From Exilibacterium tricleocarpae (lineage in GTDB: Bacteria; Pseudomonadota; Gammaproteobacteria; Pseudomonadales; Cellvibrionaceae): a DNA stretch of 64,000 bases. Below are positions 1 through 8,942 of this stretch, one piece after another. The stretch's first letter is position 1. Each line of letters begins with the position of its first letter. The translations under genes were made by a program, and so were the position numbers. The stretch spans positions 1 to 64,000 of the forward strand of contig NZ_ML660094.1 of the NCBI RefSeq assembly GCF_007004655.1, in the 5' to 3' direction. The notes beneath the pieces are model-generated. The model was not told the DNA's origin. It searched no databases and saw nothing but the letters and a program-made list of their open reading frames with translations.

Positions 1-124
1 AGATGAACACCGATTCCGGAAAAATCGGCAAAGTGTTCACCATGGGCCGGAATGCGTGTTCACGTTGGATCGGATTGGGTGTTCACGATGCGCCGGAATA
101 GCTGTTCGACTTCGGCCGGAATAT
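1..124. mobile_element. Terminus of an IS21-type insertion sequence (partial)
   Basis: The heptamer TGTTCAC starts at 34, 57 and 80, with a variant TGTTCGA at 103, so the copies are spaced exactly 23 bp apart. A CCGGAA motif also recurs near 16, 47, 92 and 116. Regularly spaced multiple repeats inside the ends are characteristic of IS21-family elements. No transposase gene is inside the window; the rest of the element would lie to the left. The end falls at about 120-126, where reading-frame similarity to an integrase abruptly begins. The family call is inferred from repeat architecture only. Confidence 0.55.
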
Positions 125-481
125 GCAGCGCGCACCGTACTACTGACGCAGGCAGCGCGGAAAGTGCTTAACGGCCACCCCACACGGTTTAGGAACGAGT
201 ATATTTTCCTCAACACGCAAGGCGGTCCTTGTTTAGATGCCGATGCGTTCAACACAGCCTGGAAGGCGGCACTGATGGCGGCGGGGGTTGACTACCGTAT
301 TGCCTATAACTGCCGGCATACCTACGCCAGCCTTGCGTTAACCGCCGGTGTCAATCCGGCGTTTATCGCCAACCAACTGGGTCACGGTCTGGACATGACA
401 CTGACTATCTACGGCAAATATATCAACTCGGAAAACGACAAGCTGGAGCTGGCAAAGATTGAGGAACAGGGCAAAAAATAA
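125..481 (+). pseudogene. Tyrosine recombinase (integrase), C-terminal fragment
   Basis: About 118 residues of the catalytic end of a tyrosine recombinase survive. They include the YNCRHTYAS box (the usual HxxR His is Tyr), LGH, and a terminal Tyr in TIYGKYI. The fragment is clearly related to the C-terminus of the intact integrase ending at 12525 (shared PTRF, GGPCLDAD, YNCRHTYAS, LGH and ELAKI). The N-terminal and central parts, including the first catalytic Arg, are missing, because the frame runs into an IS21-like terminus at about 124. An open frame continues to 56 but through IS sequence. The stop lies 64 bp before a copied tRNA-Asp 3' end, as expected for an integrase sitting beside its att site. 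Confidence 0.8.
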
Positions 482-544
482 AAGTGTGGCAAAAACGTGG
501 CAGGAATGGAGAAAAACCGCTTAAGCTATTGATTTTAAAAGGAA

Positions 545-571
545 TAAATGGCGGACCGGACGGGACTCGAA
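545..571. repeat. attL-like copy of the tRNA-Asp 3' end
   Basis: These 27 bases are identical to 13683-13709, which cover the 3' end of the intact tRNA-Asp gene. Partial similarity extends further left (ATTGATTT-AAAAGGA at both sites). Downstream of 571 the sequence departs from tRNA. Together the copies define a 13.1 kb element inserted at the tRNA 3' end, the standard outcome of tyrosine-recombinase integration. Confidence 0.85.
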
Positions 572-832
572 TTTTTGTTTGGTGTTTTGGGGTGTGCACA
601 GGTGTAGTTAAGTTTTTGTTTTTTATGATTATTTTTCATTCGTGTACACCAGAATGCACCTCCGTTTTACTAAAACTGGACAGAAAACTGGACAAGCTCA
701 AGTTTTTACATTGAGTACTTTAAGCTCCAAACTCGCCACGAGCGGACATGGATATCAAGTATGTTCTGGACCTCCCCGACTTATTCGATGCGGTAAGGCG
801 AACGATAATCCTTGAAAGATTTTACTCTACCA
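572..832. other. AT-rich intergenic region with first copy of a long direct repeat
   Basis: No convincing gene is seen between the att copy and the NACHT gene end. Bases 632-750 form an imperfect direct repeat with 2921-3026. Shared blocks are TTTTTCATT-GTGTACACCAGAA, AAAACTGGACA and AGCGGACAT near the right end. AACTGGACA occurs twice here, at about 673 and 686. Confidence 0.6.
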
Positions 833-2827
833 CTAATCTTCACATGCAGAAAGCAGTCTCTCTGATACCGTTAGCTTGTTTGGTATGAGATTGAGTAGTG
901 GTTTCTGTATCCTTCCAGCAGTCTTTCGCTTTTCTAAAGTCAAAATGACAACATCATCAATAGTCTTATTTGTCTCGATCACTTCATAAACTGATTTTAT
1001 TTCATGAACTTTCGTTCTTTGGTGAATTAAAGATGCTAAAGCATCAAATTCCCGAGAGAGAGTGTCACTTATGAAAAGCTCAAGTTGTTCTGAGGCTTCA
1101 ACTGTAGCAGTAAAGTTTAAGGAATAAAGGATAACTAAAGCCCAACCAACTTCTTTTGATAAATGGAAGTCCGGCTTTTCTACTAGGAGCCTATTTACAA
1201 AAACGTTAATAAACTGATGTTGAATTTTATTGAATCGTAAAAATCTTTTAAAAACTAACTCCACGATATATGCGCTTGGGTTTGAGGAAATTGACACCGC
1301 AATAGCTAACTCATTAGGCAAGCTAAATAAAGTTCTGTTCGCATCAGGGATGGCAGGTAGCTTTACGATGTATTCTGCTGCCAAATACTCCTGAATTGAT
1401 TTATGAGAATACTCATACAACCCATAGCCGGTTTCCAAAAATAGCCCCGTATGGGTCTCAAGCTCATTTGCGACAGTAGTAGCTTCGTTAGTAGGTAAAC
1501 CGTAGTTATCACAAATCGCCTTATAGCTACATTTTAAATCGTTTATGTCAAATATAGACCTTTTTGTTTTTGTCGTAAGTGAATAGGCCAGATTGGAAAG
1601 AAATTCATATTTTCTGTCAGGCTCGAAACTCGCGTACATAGTGCTTCGCATAACTGATCTTTGTTCATCCCATTCTTCAATGAGTAGATTAACCACTTTT
1701 CTATAAACTGTCTTTGGTTTCTCTGGTATCTTACCTATCCTTTCAAAAATTGCACAAAGATGAGCGAGAGTTAAAGGTCGAATCGCTGCATCCTTAAAAG
1801 GCGTTTTTTCAAGCTGGAGTAAAAAATTATTTCTATCACTTTCTGACTCGATCCATCCTAATACAAACTTACTTATTTGTTCGTCATTCAGCGATTTTAT
1901 CTCAAACTGATCAAAGCCGTCCACGCTATAGTTAAAATCGCCAGTGCGTGATGTAACTACGATTTTAGCTTTGTCTAAAGAAATACCAAGCTCCCTAATT
2001 TCGTTTAAAACCGCATCGCGGTTTTTTTTATGGGCGATTTCATCATAGCCATCCAATATGATTAGAGGAGCGATTTTGTTCAGCAAAGCCAGAATTATTC
2101 TCTTCCTAACTATCATGCGTTGGCTTTTGTTCTCTTTTTCTAGAAGCTCTTTTGGGTAGGTAATTTTTACCCCTAATATCTCGTGAAAAAATGACCATAA
2201 TATGCCATCAAATAACTCTGAATCAGATTGATCGGAGCGGCGTTTATTAATTTCCCTTAAGCGAATAATTATCGGGAAGCTACAATCCGGGAAAACATTT
2301 ATATCGCCATACATAATTTCTTGGCAGAGATGCTTCATAGTGGTAGTTTTTCCAGCACCGGGGTGGCCGAGAATTATAAAATGGGATTGATCACTCCGGT
2401 CAAAAGCTTCTAAAAGAGTGAGTGACGGGACGTTCTCTTCATCCGATATTCTCACCCGTCTAGGGTAGACATAAAGATCTAGAGGCACATAAATGTCGCT
2501 CGTCCTTTTAGCTTTTCTTAGGTCAAAGAAAGATATCTCCGATGCCCAATTTGTAACTATTTTTAGATGTTGTGATAGGTGTTTCTCTAGTTCGTTTTCA
2601 TCACTATCAATTGATCCTCCCTTATTTTTCATAACGTTCTTGGCAGCATCAGAAGCTAAATCAATTACTTTTTTTGCGATGTAGTTTTCTAGCATGGCAG
2701 AGCATCCCTTAATTTTGTGCTGTCGATATAGCTGACTTCTTTTTACCTTACATTGCAATTTATGTACTTTACTTTGCTTGGGGAGCTTGGGTTGGCTTGA
2801 TTCAAATTTGCTTTTGGTTTTTCCCAT
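833..2827 (-). CDS. NACHT-domain STAND NTPase, predicted antiphage protein
   Basis: The NACHT core is complete: Walker A GHPGAGKTT at residues 154-162, Walker B LIILDGYDE at 255-263, a VTSR sensor at 291-294 and the C-terminal winged-helix signature HKSIQEYLAA around 475-484. Bacterial NACHT proteins are known phage-defence STAND ATPases that oligomerise after sensing an infection cue. The C-terminal ~170 residues look helical and would be the sensor; no LRR or TPR pattern is obvious. The N-terminus shows no nuclease, TIR or protease motif, so the effector is unclear. The first ~44 residues are basic and low in complexity, and Met45 (start at 2695, with AAGGGA upstream) is a credible alternative start. 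The gene lies downstream of the SPARTA/DUF2971 operon in the same direction, but separated by over 200 bp and bracketed by direct repeats, so it is probably its own transcription unit. Confidence 0.88.
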   Translation of the reverse strand: MGKTKSKFESSQPKLPKQSKVHKLQCKVKRSQLYRQHKIKGCSAMLENYIAKKVIDLASDAAKNVMKNKGGSIDSDENELEKHLSQHLKIVTNWASEISFFDLRKAKRTSDIYVPLDLYVYPRRVRISDEENVPSLTLLEAFDRSDQSHFIILGHPGAGKTTTMKHLCQEIMYGDINVFPDCSFPIIIRLREINKRRSDQSDSELFDGILWSFFHEILGVKITYPKELLEKENKSQRMIVRKRIILALLNKIAPLIILDGYDEIAHKKNRDAVLNEIRELGISLDKAKIVVTSRTGDFNYSVDGFDQFEIKSLNDEQISKFVLGWIESESDRNNFLLQLEKTPFKDAAIRPLTLAHLCAIFERIGKIPEKPKTVYRKVVNLLIEEWDEQRSVMRSTMYASFEPDRKYEFLSNLAYSLTTKTKRSIFDINDLKCSYKAICDNYGLPTNEATTVANELETHTGLFLETGYGLYEYSHKSIQEYLAAEYIVKLPAIPDANRTLFSLPNELAIAVSISSNPSAYIVELVFKRFLRFNKIQHQFINVFVNRLLVEKPDFHLSKEVGWALVILYSLNFTATVEASEQLELFISDTLSREFDALASLIHQRTKVHEIKSVYEVIETNKTIDDVVILTLEKRKTAGRIQKPLLNLIPNKLTVSERLLSACED

Positions 2828-2920
2828 TCATCATCTAGACTGATTATCACAGTCCGGACTATTCGGGTCAGGTCTCACATTTAACACATGCTCTGTGTGA
2901 AACCTGACCCTGTATACTGG

Positions 2921-3026
2921 TTTTTCATTGGTGTACACCAGAAAACACTGTTGCTTTATAAAAACTGGACAAACTTGAATTTTCAGAATCAATACCCTCG
3001 GTCTCAAACCGACCATTAGCGGACAT
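2921..3026. repeat. Second copy of the ~110 bp imperfect direct repeat flanking the NACHT gene
   Basis: It matches 632-750 in order: TTTTTCATTGGTGTACACCAG, AAAACTGGACA, a degenerate middle, then AGCGGACATT. The two copies lie either side of the NACHT gene (833-2827). The region between 2828 and 3041 otherwise shows no gene. The repeat could be a recombination scar or a duplicated element end from separate acquisition of the NACHT gene. Confidence 0.6.
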
Positions 3027-3041
3027 TAGTATATTAAGCGG

Positions 3042-3980
3042 CTATACACTATCAGCGGGGCCAAATATTTCAATTCCCGAATATGATGTACGTGGAAAGT
3101 AAGAGCACATTTCATATATATCATCGGTGCGCTTAAGTTCAAAGCTGTTTCTAGTGACATACATGCTATAAAATTTGATATCTCTTGGCTTTAAGGCCTC
3201 CATCACAGAATACATAATTGCGTCGGAGCAGCGGAGGCCAAAAATGATTTCTTCTAGTCTTAGTGGTGAATCTTGCAGCCCAACATTACCAAACATACGC
3301 CACTCTTTTTCGTAACCCCATGGCTCGGCTTTGCGAAGCAACATGCTAGCGTCTAGCTCTTTTTGAGCACCTATATCACTATCTAGTATCGCCCGAGCAA
3401 TAAGGTTAGTTTTTACTGTTCGTGAGCCACCGTATATAACTTTATGTATTTGAGGTTTTGGATTTCTATCCAAAGAATACCCTACACAAAAACCATTGTG
3501 TTGATCGCTGTAGTGGCTCCAAAGTAAAGGATTATTATATTCTTCTGACAAGCAACAAACACCGCGATTATTTTGCTTTAATAGCTCTCTCTGAATAGAG
3601 TAAGTGAGCTGCCACCTTTCAGCTTCTTCAATTCCTTCTTCATATTCAGGGTTTGTTGCTTGATACGCAATGCTTTTAAGTTCATTATAGGCTGCTTTTT
3701 GTGCCTGCCTTTCGGCGTGTTGCCGCCCCCGATCCCCCTCAATATTTGCCGCTTTGAGAGATACTAAAATCTCCTGTTCAACTCTTTTCTGTATAAGCCT
3801 GCTTAAGATTTTACGAAGGGTTTCAGCGTCAGTATCCGATTCAATTGAGGGGCTACAATCAAGCGGATCATTAAATGCTGAAGGGTCAGAAAAGTATATC
3901 TGATCATGACACAATGCCTCTAGGGATTGGGCGCTGAATGATTGATAGCGATATATTTTTTGAGGAATTTTTAAAATCAA
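3042..3980 (-). CDS. DUF2971 family protein, third gene of the Argonaute operon
   Basis: The 312-residue product shows the DUF2971 pattern: an N-terminal YRYQSFSAQSLEAL segment, IYFSDPSAFNDPLDC at 28-42, CLSE at 143-146, LWSHYSDQHNGFCVGY at 153-168 and a late KEWRMF segment. DUF2971 proteins are widespread, often found in defence islands, and have no settled biochemical activity; no nuclease or NTPase motif is visible. The best start is TTG at 3980, preceded by GGAG at a suitable distance. Only 20 bp separate it from the stop of the short Argonaute gene, so the three genes probably share one transcript. This suggests, but does not prove, a role with SPARTA as accessory, second effector or modulator. 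Confidence 0.82.
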   Translation of the reverse strand: MILKIPQKIYRYQSFSAQSLEALCHDQIYFSDPSAFNDPLDCSPSIESDTDAETLRKILSRLIQKRVEQEILVSLKAANIEGDRGRQHAERQAQKAAYNELKSIAYQATNPEYEEGIEEAERWQLTYSIQRELLKQNNRGVCCLSEEYNNPLLWSHYSDQHNGFCVGYSLDRNPKPQIHKVIYGGSRTVKTNLIARAILDSDIGAQKELDASMLLRKAEPWGYEKEWRMFGNVGLQDSPLRLEEIIFGLRCSDAIMYSVMEALKPRDIKFYSMYVTRNSFELKRTDDIYEMCSYFPRTSYSGIEIFGPADSV

Positions 3981-4000
3981 AATATCTCCATTTGAAAAAA

Positions 4001-5554
4001 CTATATATAAAATTTAAGAGGTTGTTTTTCCGAATCCTTTGCTGATCCCATAGTTAAAACCTCGCCAACCTTATTTGCAAACCTGATCGTTACCGGAAGG
4101 CCATCACTATAATTACACGCGTTGTAATTAATCTTTGTAAGTCCCATAATGTCTCCAAGAACCGTTTTAATATTTGGAGTATCTCCAGAGCTTCTCATAA
4201 CGGTGACAAATAAGGGGTTAGGGGTTTCTGGGCCTATATATGTATCCATTCTAGGTATATACCCATTTGCCCATAAATATGCGTTGCAGTCATCAATCAT
4301 CATGGCTGTACCACGAATAACAGGGTAATCGCCATTTCTAAATAACTTCGCCTCTCCATTAGTGGTCTTGATTCTAACAGCAATTATGTTGGTTTCTTTA
4401 GGCGTAGCCTTAACAAAAGCTTCCCATTCCTCATTACTAAAACCTGATTTTCCATGAATGAATAATTCTTTCGGATTATGCCCATGCTTTTCTCTAAATG
4501 TAGAAATTACTTTTGAGACAAGCTTTTTGGCTTCAGGTGCTTTTAGGTGGTATTCATAGTCGTTAGTTTTCCATGGGCCGTTAGCACCGCGAAAAACAAC
4601 TGCATCCCCTTCATTTAAGAACATTTGAGCGGCACAACATACATGTTCCCGCGGGTGATTTGGAATTTGCTTAAAAACCAACCCCATGTAACAGACGCTT
4701 GGCCTAACATTTGTTAGCTTCCAGGGCGGCTCATGCTGCGTTTTATAATAAAGACCTGTTGCAATATTCCATGCAACCGTAGCTGGTTCTTGAACATTTC
4801 GTATTGGGTATCCCGCTTTATTTAAAAACTTTTCTGGCGCTAAAGATGTTTCTCTTATGATTTGAGATGTATGTCCAAGTTTTAATAGTCGCGCTTTTAC
4901 TTGTCTGTGAAAATCGGGAACATCCTCAAATATGTCCTCATCTGACTGATCAATTATTCCCGCAAATAGAGGTAGGTCAGTTCGCTTCTTCTGTTTCTTT
5001 CCAAAACTCCCCTTTTGTAAATCTAAGCCAGCTCTTTTTGCCAGTGGCTTACACCTTTCAAAGATGAACTCAGGTAATATGAATATCCATACATCAACAC
5101 TTTTCTCTTCATTTTTGTCATGCCACTCTATCTCGCTGACATACAGGTCAACCGCTTTTCTGACAGCTTCATGTTGATTGAGTATTTTAGTGGCAATATC
5201 AAGCTGATTATAGTCAACTTTACGCTCTACGAAGTCGGCGGGAGAAATAATTAGGCCAAAAGTTTCTTCTATGCCAGGAAAATTAGATAGATGAAGCCGG
5301 TTTTTCTTTTCCTTCTTTTGAGGCGGTGGCACCGCAATAAAACCACCCAGCTTTATCGCCCAGTTTCGAAATATACCTAGCCCTTCTTTTGTACCAACTA
5401 CTCCTACTGAAAGTTCTTTCGATCTAGATCGTTTCTTATGTGGTCCATACAGAAACAAACCGTCTTTAGGGTGGTCATTAGTTTGGCCATATTGAAAGGC
5501 CAATTCGGGCTCATCAATATATGCAATCTCCATTTCATCACATGGATCGCCCAT
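4001..5554 (-). CDS. Short prokaryotic Argonaute (MID-PIWI), SPARTA guide-binding subunit
   Basis: A 517-residue protein of short-pAgo size with MID and PIWI regions only and no N or PAZ domain. Family signatures include DGLFLYGP at 31-38, SQIIRETSL at 230-238, [11 protein letters not shown] at 261-271 followed by PPWKL, and CYMGLVF at 288-294. The first PIWI catalytic Asp, expected in the CYMGLVF strand, is absent, so it should bind guide and target without cleaving. In known SPARTA systems such a subunit loads short RNA guides, recognises complementary DNA and activates the TIR partner to consume NAD. ATG at 5554 overlaps the TIR-APAZ stop by one base (TGATG). A GAGGAGG ribosome site lies inside the end of the upstream gene, which indicates translational coupling and equal stoichiometry. 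Confidence 0.92.
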   Translation of the reverse strand: MGDPCDEMEIAYIDEPELAFQYGQTNDHPKDGLFLYGPHKKRSRSKELSVGVVGTKEGLGIFRNWAIKLGGFIAVPPPQKKEKKNRLHLSNFPGIEETFGLIISPADFVERKVDYNQLDIATKILNQHEAVRKAVDLYVSEIEWHDKNEEKSVDVWIFILPEFIFERCKPLAKRAGLDLQKGSFGKKQKKRTDLPLFAGIIDQSDEDIFEDVPDFHRQVKARLLKLGHTSQIIRETSLAPEKFLNKAGYPIRNVQEPATVAWNIATGLYYKTQHEPPWKLTNVRPSVCYMGLVFKQIPNHPREHVCCAAQMFLNEGDAVVFRGANGPWKTNDYEYHLKAPEAKKLVSKVISTFREKHGHNPKELFIHGKSGFSNEEWEAFVKATPKETNIIAVRIKTTNGEAKLFRNGDYPVIRGTAMMIDDCNAYLWANGYIPRMDTYIGPETPNPLFVTVMRSSGDTPNIKTVLGDIMGLTKINYNACNYSDGLPVTIRFANKVGEVLTMGSAKDSEKQPLKFYI

Positions 5555-6921
5555 CAATCATCCTCCTCAATATCGAAGTTGCCTAGAGTAGTCAAGTCAG
5601 CTTCTTCATCCTCATCATCCAAATTGTTTGGCAGCTGCGTTGTTACAGGGGATTTTAAAATTACTGGCATACCAGAAAGTTCTACATTTGAACTGAACGA
5701 GAGCGGTAAATACAAAGTTTCATTATCTCCAAGCAACATCACCAAATACGCCATAAGTCGCCCATGCCACTGTTTGTTTCTCCACCCACTACATGTTGAA
5801 CGTCTCAATTTATGTTGTTTGGCAGGATCATTTATGATGCTGCCAGCTTCATTGCTTGAAAGCTCCGAAAAAAGAACTCGAGCCTTAAGTTTTACGTGGG
5901 GAAAAGGCCAGAAAGATACAATAGCCGTAACACCATATTCCCAAACTTTACCCTTTGAAGTGCCTCTGAGGGCGGAACTTCGTCTATCCGCTTTATCTCC
6001 CCATGGGACTCTCTTTTTTAGGGGAATCAAACTTTTGTTGAAATGAAACCCTAGCTGGCTCGAATATGCATACTCTGTAAGGCCTTTTTCACGGCACAAA
6101 CTATTCCATGCCTGACGAAACATAGATGAAACAAGGTTGCTAGTTTCTCTAGACTTTATTTTAGGACGACTTGCCCCTTCAGAAATAAAGTTTTCTGTTG
6201 GATAAGATGCTTTCTTTTTGAATTTTCCGACACCTGAAAGAAGAGCATTAATTTCATCAGGCCCCATAAAGGTAAAAACACCATTATGGTATACCTCTAC
6301 AGGATACTTAGAAAGGCTACACTCATCTTTAAAAGCATCTAAGTCAATAGCTCCGGTAGGCTCATAATAATAAATATATGATGGAAAATTTAAAATCTTA
6401 ACTAAGTTACTAGTTAATAGTTCTTCCTCTCGCTGAACATGAATGGAAAAACGTTGTCTGTATAGTTCCCAATTAGGATTTATTGATATTTCATCTCGGT
6501 TTTTTGGTACATTTTCAGAGTCTAACTCATCAAGAAGCTCAGCCAAACCATTTGCCCAGCTACCAACAAAGTTAATATATTGAAGCTCGCCAATACCAAA
6601 AATCTTTTTATATCTTTCTAATCTGAGTGGAATGATAAATCTTTTGTCATTTAGCTCTTTCGAAAGGTCCAGTGCAATGCCAATTTCCTCTTGCACACCG
6701 TCCTTCGCGAGGGATGTATCGTTACAGCAAAGCAGCATTTTTATTGCATTATCCCGTAGGGAAGCAGTTACCTCCTTTCGCCATCTATCACCCGCCTTAA
6801 GGGATAAAACATCAGCAAACACTGTATATCCCGCTGCCTCTAGTTTAGGGGCCAGCCACAAAACGAATTCATCATCTTCTGGAGTGGCTTTACTTATAAA
6901 AACTATATTTCTATCACTCAA
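5554..6921 (-). CDS. TIR-APAZ protein, SPARTA NADase effector
   Basis: The N-terminal TIR domain spans roughly residues 5-130: [33 protein letters not shown], and [11 protein letters not shown] with the likely catalytic Glu at 78 or 79. The remaining ~300 residues match the size and position of an APAZ domain, which in this family replaces the missing N and linker domains of short Argonaute. The last ~30 residues are strongly acidic ([15 protein letters not shown]), as in SPARTA proteins where a C-terminal tail blocks the nucleic acid channel until a guide is loaded. Length (455 aa) and gene order agree with characterised TIR-APAZ/short-pAgo pairs. The start is TTG at 6921, with GGAG about 12 bases upstream; no better ATG is near. 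Expected action is NAD depletion and abortive infection on detecting invader nucleic acid. Confidence 0.92.
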   Translation of the reverse strand: MSDRNIVFISKATPEDDEFVLWLAPKLEAAGYTVFADVLSLKAGDRWRKEVTASLRDNAIKMLLCCNDTSLAKDGVQEEIGIALDLSKELNDKRFIIPLRLERYKKIFGIGELQYINFVGSWANGLAELLDELDSENVPKNRDEISINPNWELYRQRFSIHVQREEELLTSNLVKILNFPSYIYYYEPTGAIDLDAFKDECSLSKYPVEVYHNGVFTFMGPDEINALLSGVGKFKKKASYPTENFISEGASRPKIKSRETSNLVSSMFRQAWNSLCREKGLTEYAYSSQLGFHFNKSLIPLKKRVPWGDKADRRSSALRGTSKGKVWEYGVTAIVSFWPFPHVKLKARVLFSELSSNEAGSIINDPAKQHKLRRSTCSGWRNKQWHGRLMAYLVMLLGDNETLYLPLSFSSNVELSGMPVILKSPVTTQLPNNLDDEDEEADLTTLGNFDIEEDD

Positions 6922-7147
6922 CTGCGCAAGCTCCAGAGGTAGGCTCTATTAAAGGTTTATACCAATGATTTTATGTCCGTTTTGGGTCGATATCAGTCAT
7001 TTTTTAGACAAGCCTGTAAGCACAGTTTTTGATGTATCCCATAGGGTCTAAGGCAGGCAGACCAAACAGCTATTACCTCAGAACAATTATTAAGCAATAT
7101 ACTAAGCGAGAGATAAATCATAGGTTCACCGTCCCTCTTTATATAAA

Positions 7148-7166
7148 AGGATGGTAAAACCATCCT
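7148..7166. terminator. Possible bidirectional terminator upstream of SPARTA
   Basis: AGGATGGT, loop AAA, ACCATCCT, followed by GTTTT on the plus strand and, read on the minus strand, by TTTTATA. It could insulate the SPARTA operon from rightward or leftward transcripts. Confidence 0.45.
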
Positions 7167-7686
7167 GTTTTACTATATTCGATAGACTCCAAAAAGCAGC
7201 AAACTAATAACAAACCAAACACTCATGGGATAAGGAGGGGCCAAACTGGTGAGGCAGACTCCTTGCGGCTTCGGTGCTATCTGTACACTCATACATCGAG
7301 CTTGTCGTATTATACAGTAGTGCACAAGACCTTCTCACCAATTTTAATCCACATACCCTCAGTAAGTTTCTTAAAGGCATGAATAGTTAATTGCGGTAAG
7401 CCGATCTCATCTCTCAGACAATAACCTCTACATGCTGTGGCGACTACAGCTTAGTCGCATCCGATAGGCAGAGATGAGCCCCAGTGGCTGCCTATCTGTT
7501 GTGAAACTCACAACATTATCTCTAAGTCACATCCACACAATGACTATATCGATAAGGTATAGGCCGGTGCCCAACCGGGTAACAAGGTGGGATAAATGTG
7601 AAAATGAAAAGTGAAGCAGTCAAACCATATCCTTGAAATCTGACATTAACTGGAGGTGAAAAATCAGAAAACAATGAGTAGTAAGG

Positions 7687-7721
7687 CCCGTCTCTGTGGG
7701 ACTGCTTTACACAGAGACGGG
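7687..7721. other. 12-bp perfect stem-loop
   Basis: CCCGTCTCTGTG pairs perfectly with CACAGAGACGGG across an 11-base loop. The right arm is followed by GTCGGGAAAAACCGAAAAAA rather than a T-run, so a simple terminator reading rightward is unlikely. It is the strongest of several hairpins upstream of the recombinase gene at 7994. Confidence 0.6.
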
Positions 7722-7993
7722 TCGGGAAAAACCGAAAAAACTGTAGCTAGAACAATGGATTAGCGTCATAGCTACAGCGACAAAACCGACTAAACAACCT
7801 GTGCGCTGATGACTATCAGTAGCATTTGTCAGCAAGCATTGAACCCGCAGACCTGGTAACGGGTTTGTTCAGAATGCTATCAGGTTGGAACGATTGTCCA
7901 TGCTCCCGGATATAGGGAGCCGCCGGCCGAGCGAAGAGGCCAAGCGCGACCAGCGCTCTATCTGGTTTAACACTCACCAATACTTAGGGTTTT

Positions 7994-8941
7994 ATGGGCA
8001 AACTAGGCGGCAATAGAAATTTTGGATATGGCAAGCAACTGGCCTGGGCCGGTAAAAACGCCCTGATGGATCGTTATGGCCAAGGGCACTTTGGTACCCG
8101 TGCTACTCATGAGGAGCGGTGGTGTCAGTTTGTCCACTATCTAAAAGGTCTCAACATCAAGGACGCACGGCAAATCGATCACGGCACTATCCAGCAATAC
8201 GGCACCAGGCTAAGAACACAGGTTAGCGCTGGCAAAGTCAGTGTCGCTTATGCACAGAATTTATTATCGACGGTCAATGTCGTATTGCAGGCAATGCGCA
8301 AAGATACCGTCCTTTTACTGTCCCCCTCCGTCGTCGGTGAACGCTGCAATGTCCGTTCTACCGTCCCCGCCAGTTATGAGAGGACGGTATTAGCGTCCCC
8401 TATTGCGGCCCTCAATAGTAAAGGTGAACAGCGAGTAGCATTGGTCGCCGCACTGTCTCGCGATTTCGGTTTACGGTTCATGGAAGCATCCCTACTCAAC
8501 TGTAAACAGGCTCTTAAACAAGCCAACCGGCTGGGTCGAATCAACATCACACTGGGCACCAAGGGTGGGCGCGGCAAGGGCGTAGATCGCTGGGTACCGG
8601 TAAATTCAAACACCCTGAATACTCTGAAAGCAGCCGCCGACCTACAGGGCAAAGCAAACAACCTCGTCCCCGAAAACCGCACCTATGCCCAATGGCGTGA
8701 CCATGCCAACAGTCAATGGCGTAACGTCCCGAAGACCGCCCCCATTAAGGGTTTTCACGACATGCGTGCCGCCTATGCCTGTGAACGTTATCAGTATATA
8801 ACCGGGTATCCTGCCCCTGTTATTGCGGGGCAACGGCTAGCATCTAAAGATATCGACAGGCAGGCGAGATCGGTGATTGCTCAACAGCTAGGCCATAACC
8901 GCCGGGATGTGGTGTCGTCCTATATTGGTAGCGCGCAATAA
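7994..8941 (+). CDS. Integrase_1-type tyrosine recombinase-like protein
   Basis: A 315-residue protein resembling the integrase-domain proteins common in integrative elements: an N-terminal SAM-like region with GKQLAWAGKNAL and an ATHEERW segment, then a catalytic part. Candidate catalytic residues are Arg in DFGLRFMEAS, HxxR in GFHDMRAAYA, His in QQLGHNRRDV and Tyr in SSYIGSAQ at the extreme end. It is unrelated in detail to the Arm-type integrase at 11449. No att-like repeat is obvious next to it, so its target is unknown. It is preceded by about 1 kb of hairpin-rich DNA and followed two bases later by a small gene. It is probably a recombinase of an older element nested in the island, or one acting on the hairpin region. 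Confidence 0.78.
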   Translation: MGKLGGNRNFGYGKQLAWAGKNALMDRYGQGHFGTRATHEERWCQFVHYLKGLNIKDARQIDHGTIQQYGTRLRTQVSAGKVSVAYAQNLLSTVNVVLQAMRKDTVLLLSPSVVGERCNVRSTVPASYERTVLASPIAALNSKGEQRVALVAALSRDFGLRFMEASLLNCKQALKQANRLGRINITLGTKGGRGKGVDRWVPVNSNTLNTLKAAADLQGKANNLVPENRTYAQWRDHANSQWRNVPKTAPIKGFHDMRAAYACERYQYITGYPAPVIAGQRLASKDIDRQARSVIAQQLGHNRRDVVSSYIGSAQ

Positions 8942-8942
8942 T

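Larger units (their letters stand above)
6922..7993. other. Long gene-free, hairpin-rich region between SPARTA and recombinase genes
   Basis: No coding frame of note is present in about 1.07 kb. Instead there is a series of strong inverted repeats: 7148-7155/7159-7166 (8 bp, AAA loop, then GTTTT), 7440-7445/7453-7458, 7464-7471/7488-7495, 7497-7504/7508-7515 (8 bp, 3-base loop), 7687-7698/7710-7721 (12 bp perfect, 11-base loop) and 7741-7748/7770-7777. Further GC-rich stems (AACCCG/CGGGTT, CTCCC/GGGAG, GGCC/GGCC) follow at about 7850-7960. It could hold a structured RNA, recombination sites for the next gene, or an element end. The SPARTA promoter should be in its left part, but no strong -35/-10 pair stands out. 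Confidence 0.6.

Noticed and set aside
484-714. A 76-codon plus-strand frame spanning the left att copy
   Set aside because: It reads through the tRNA-derived att sequence and noncoding repeat; no family features.
2831-3016. A 61-codon frame upstream of the NACHT gene
   Set aside because: It lies within the direct repeat and has no ribosome site or homologous features.
6922-7993. Retron or group II intron
   Set aside because: No reverse transcriptase frame is present near it, and the hairpins do not form a recognisable intron domain V.
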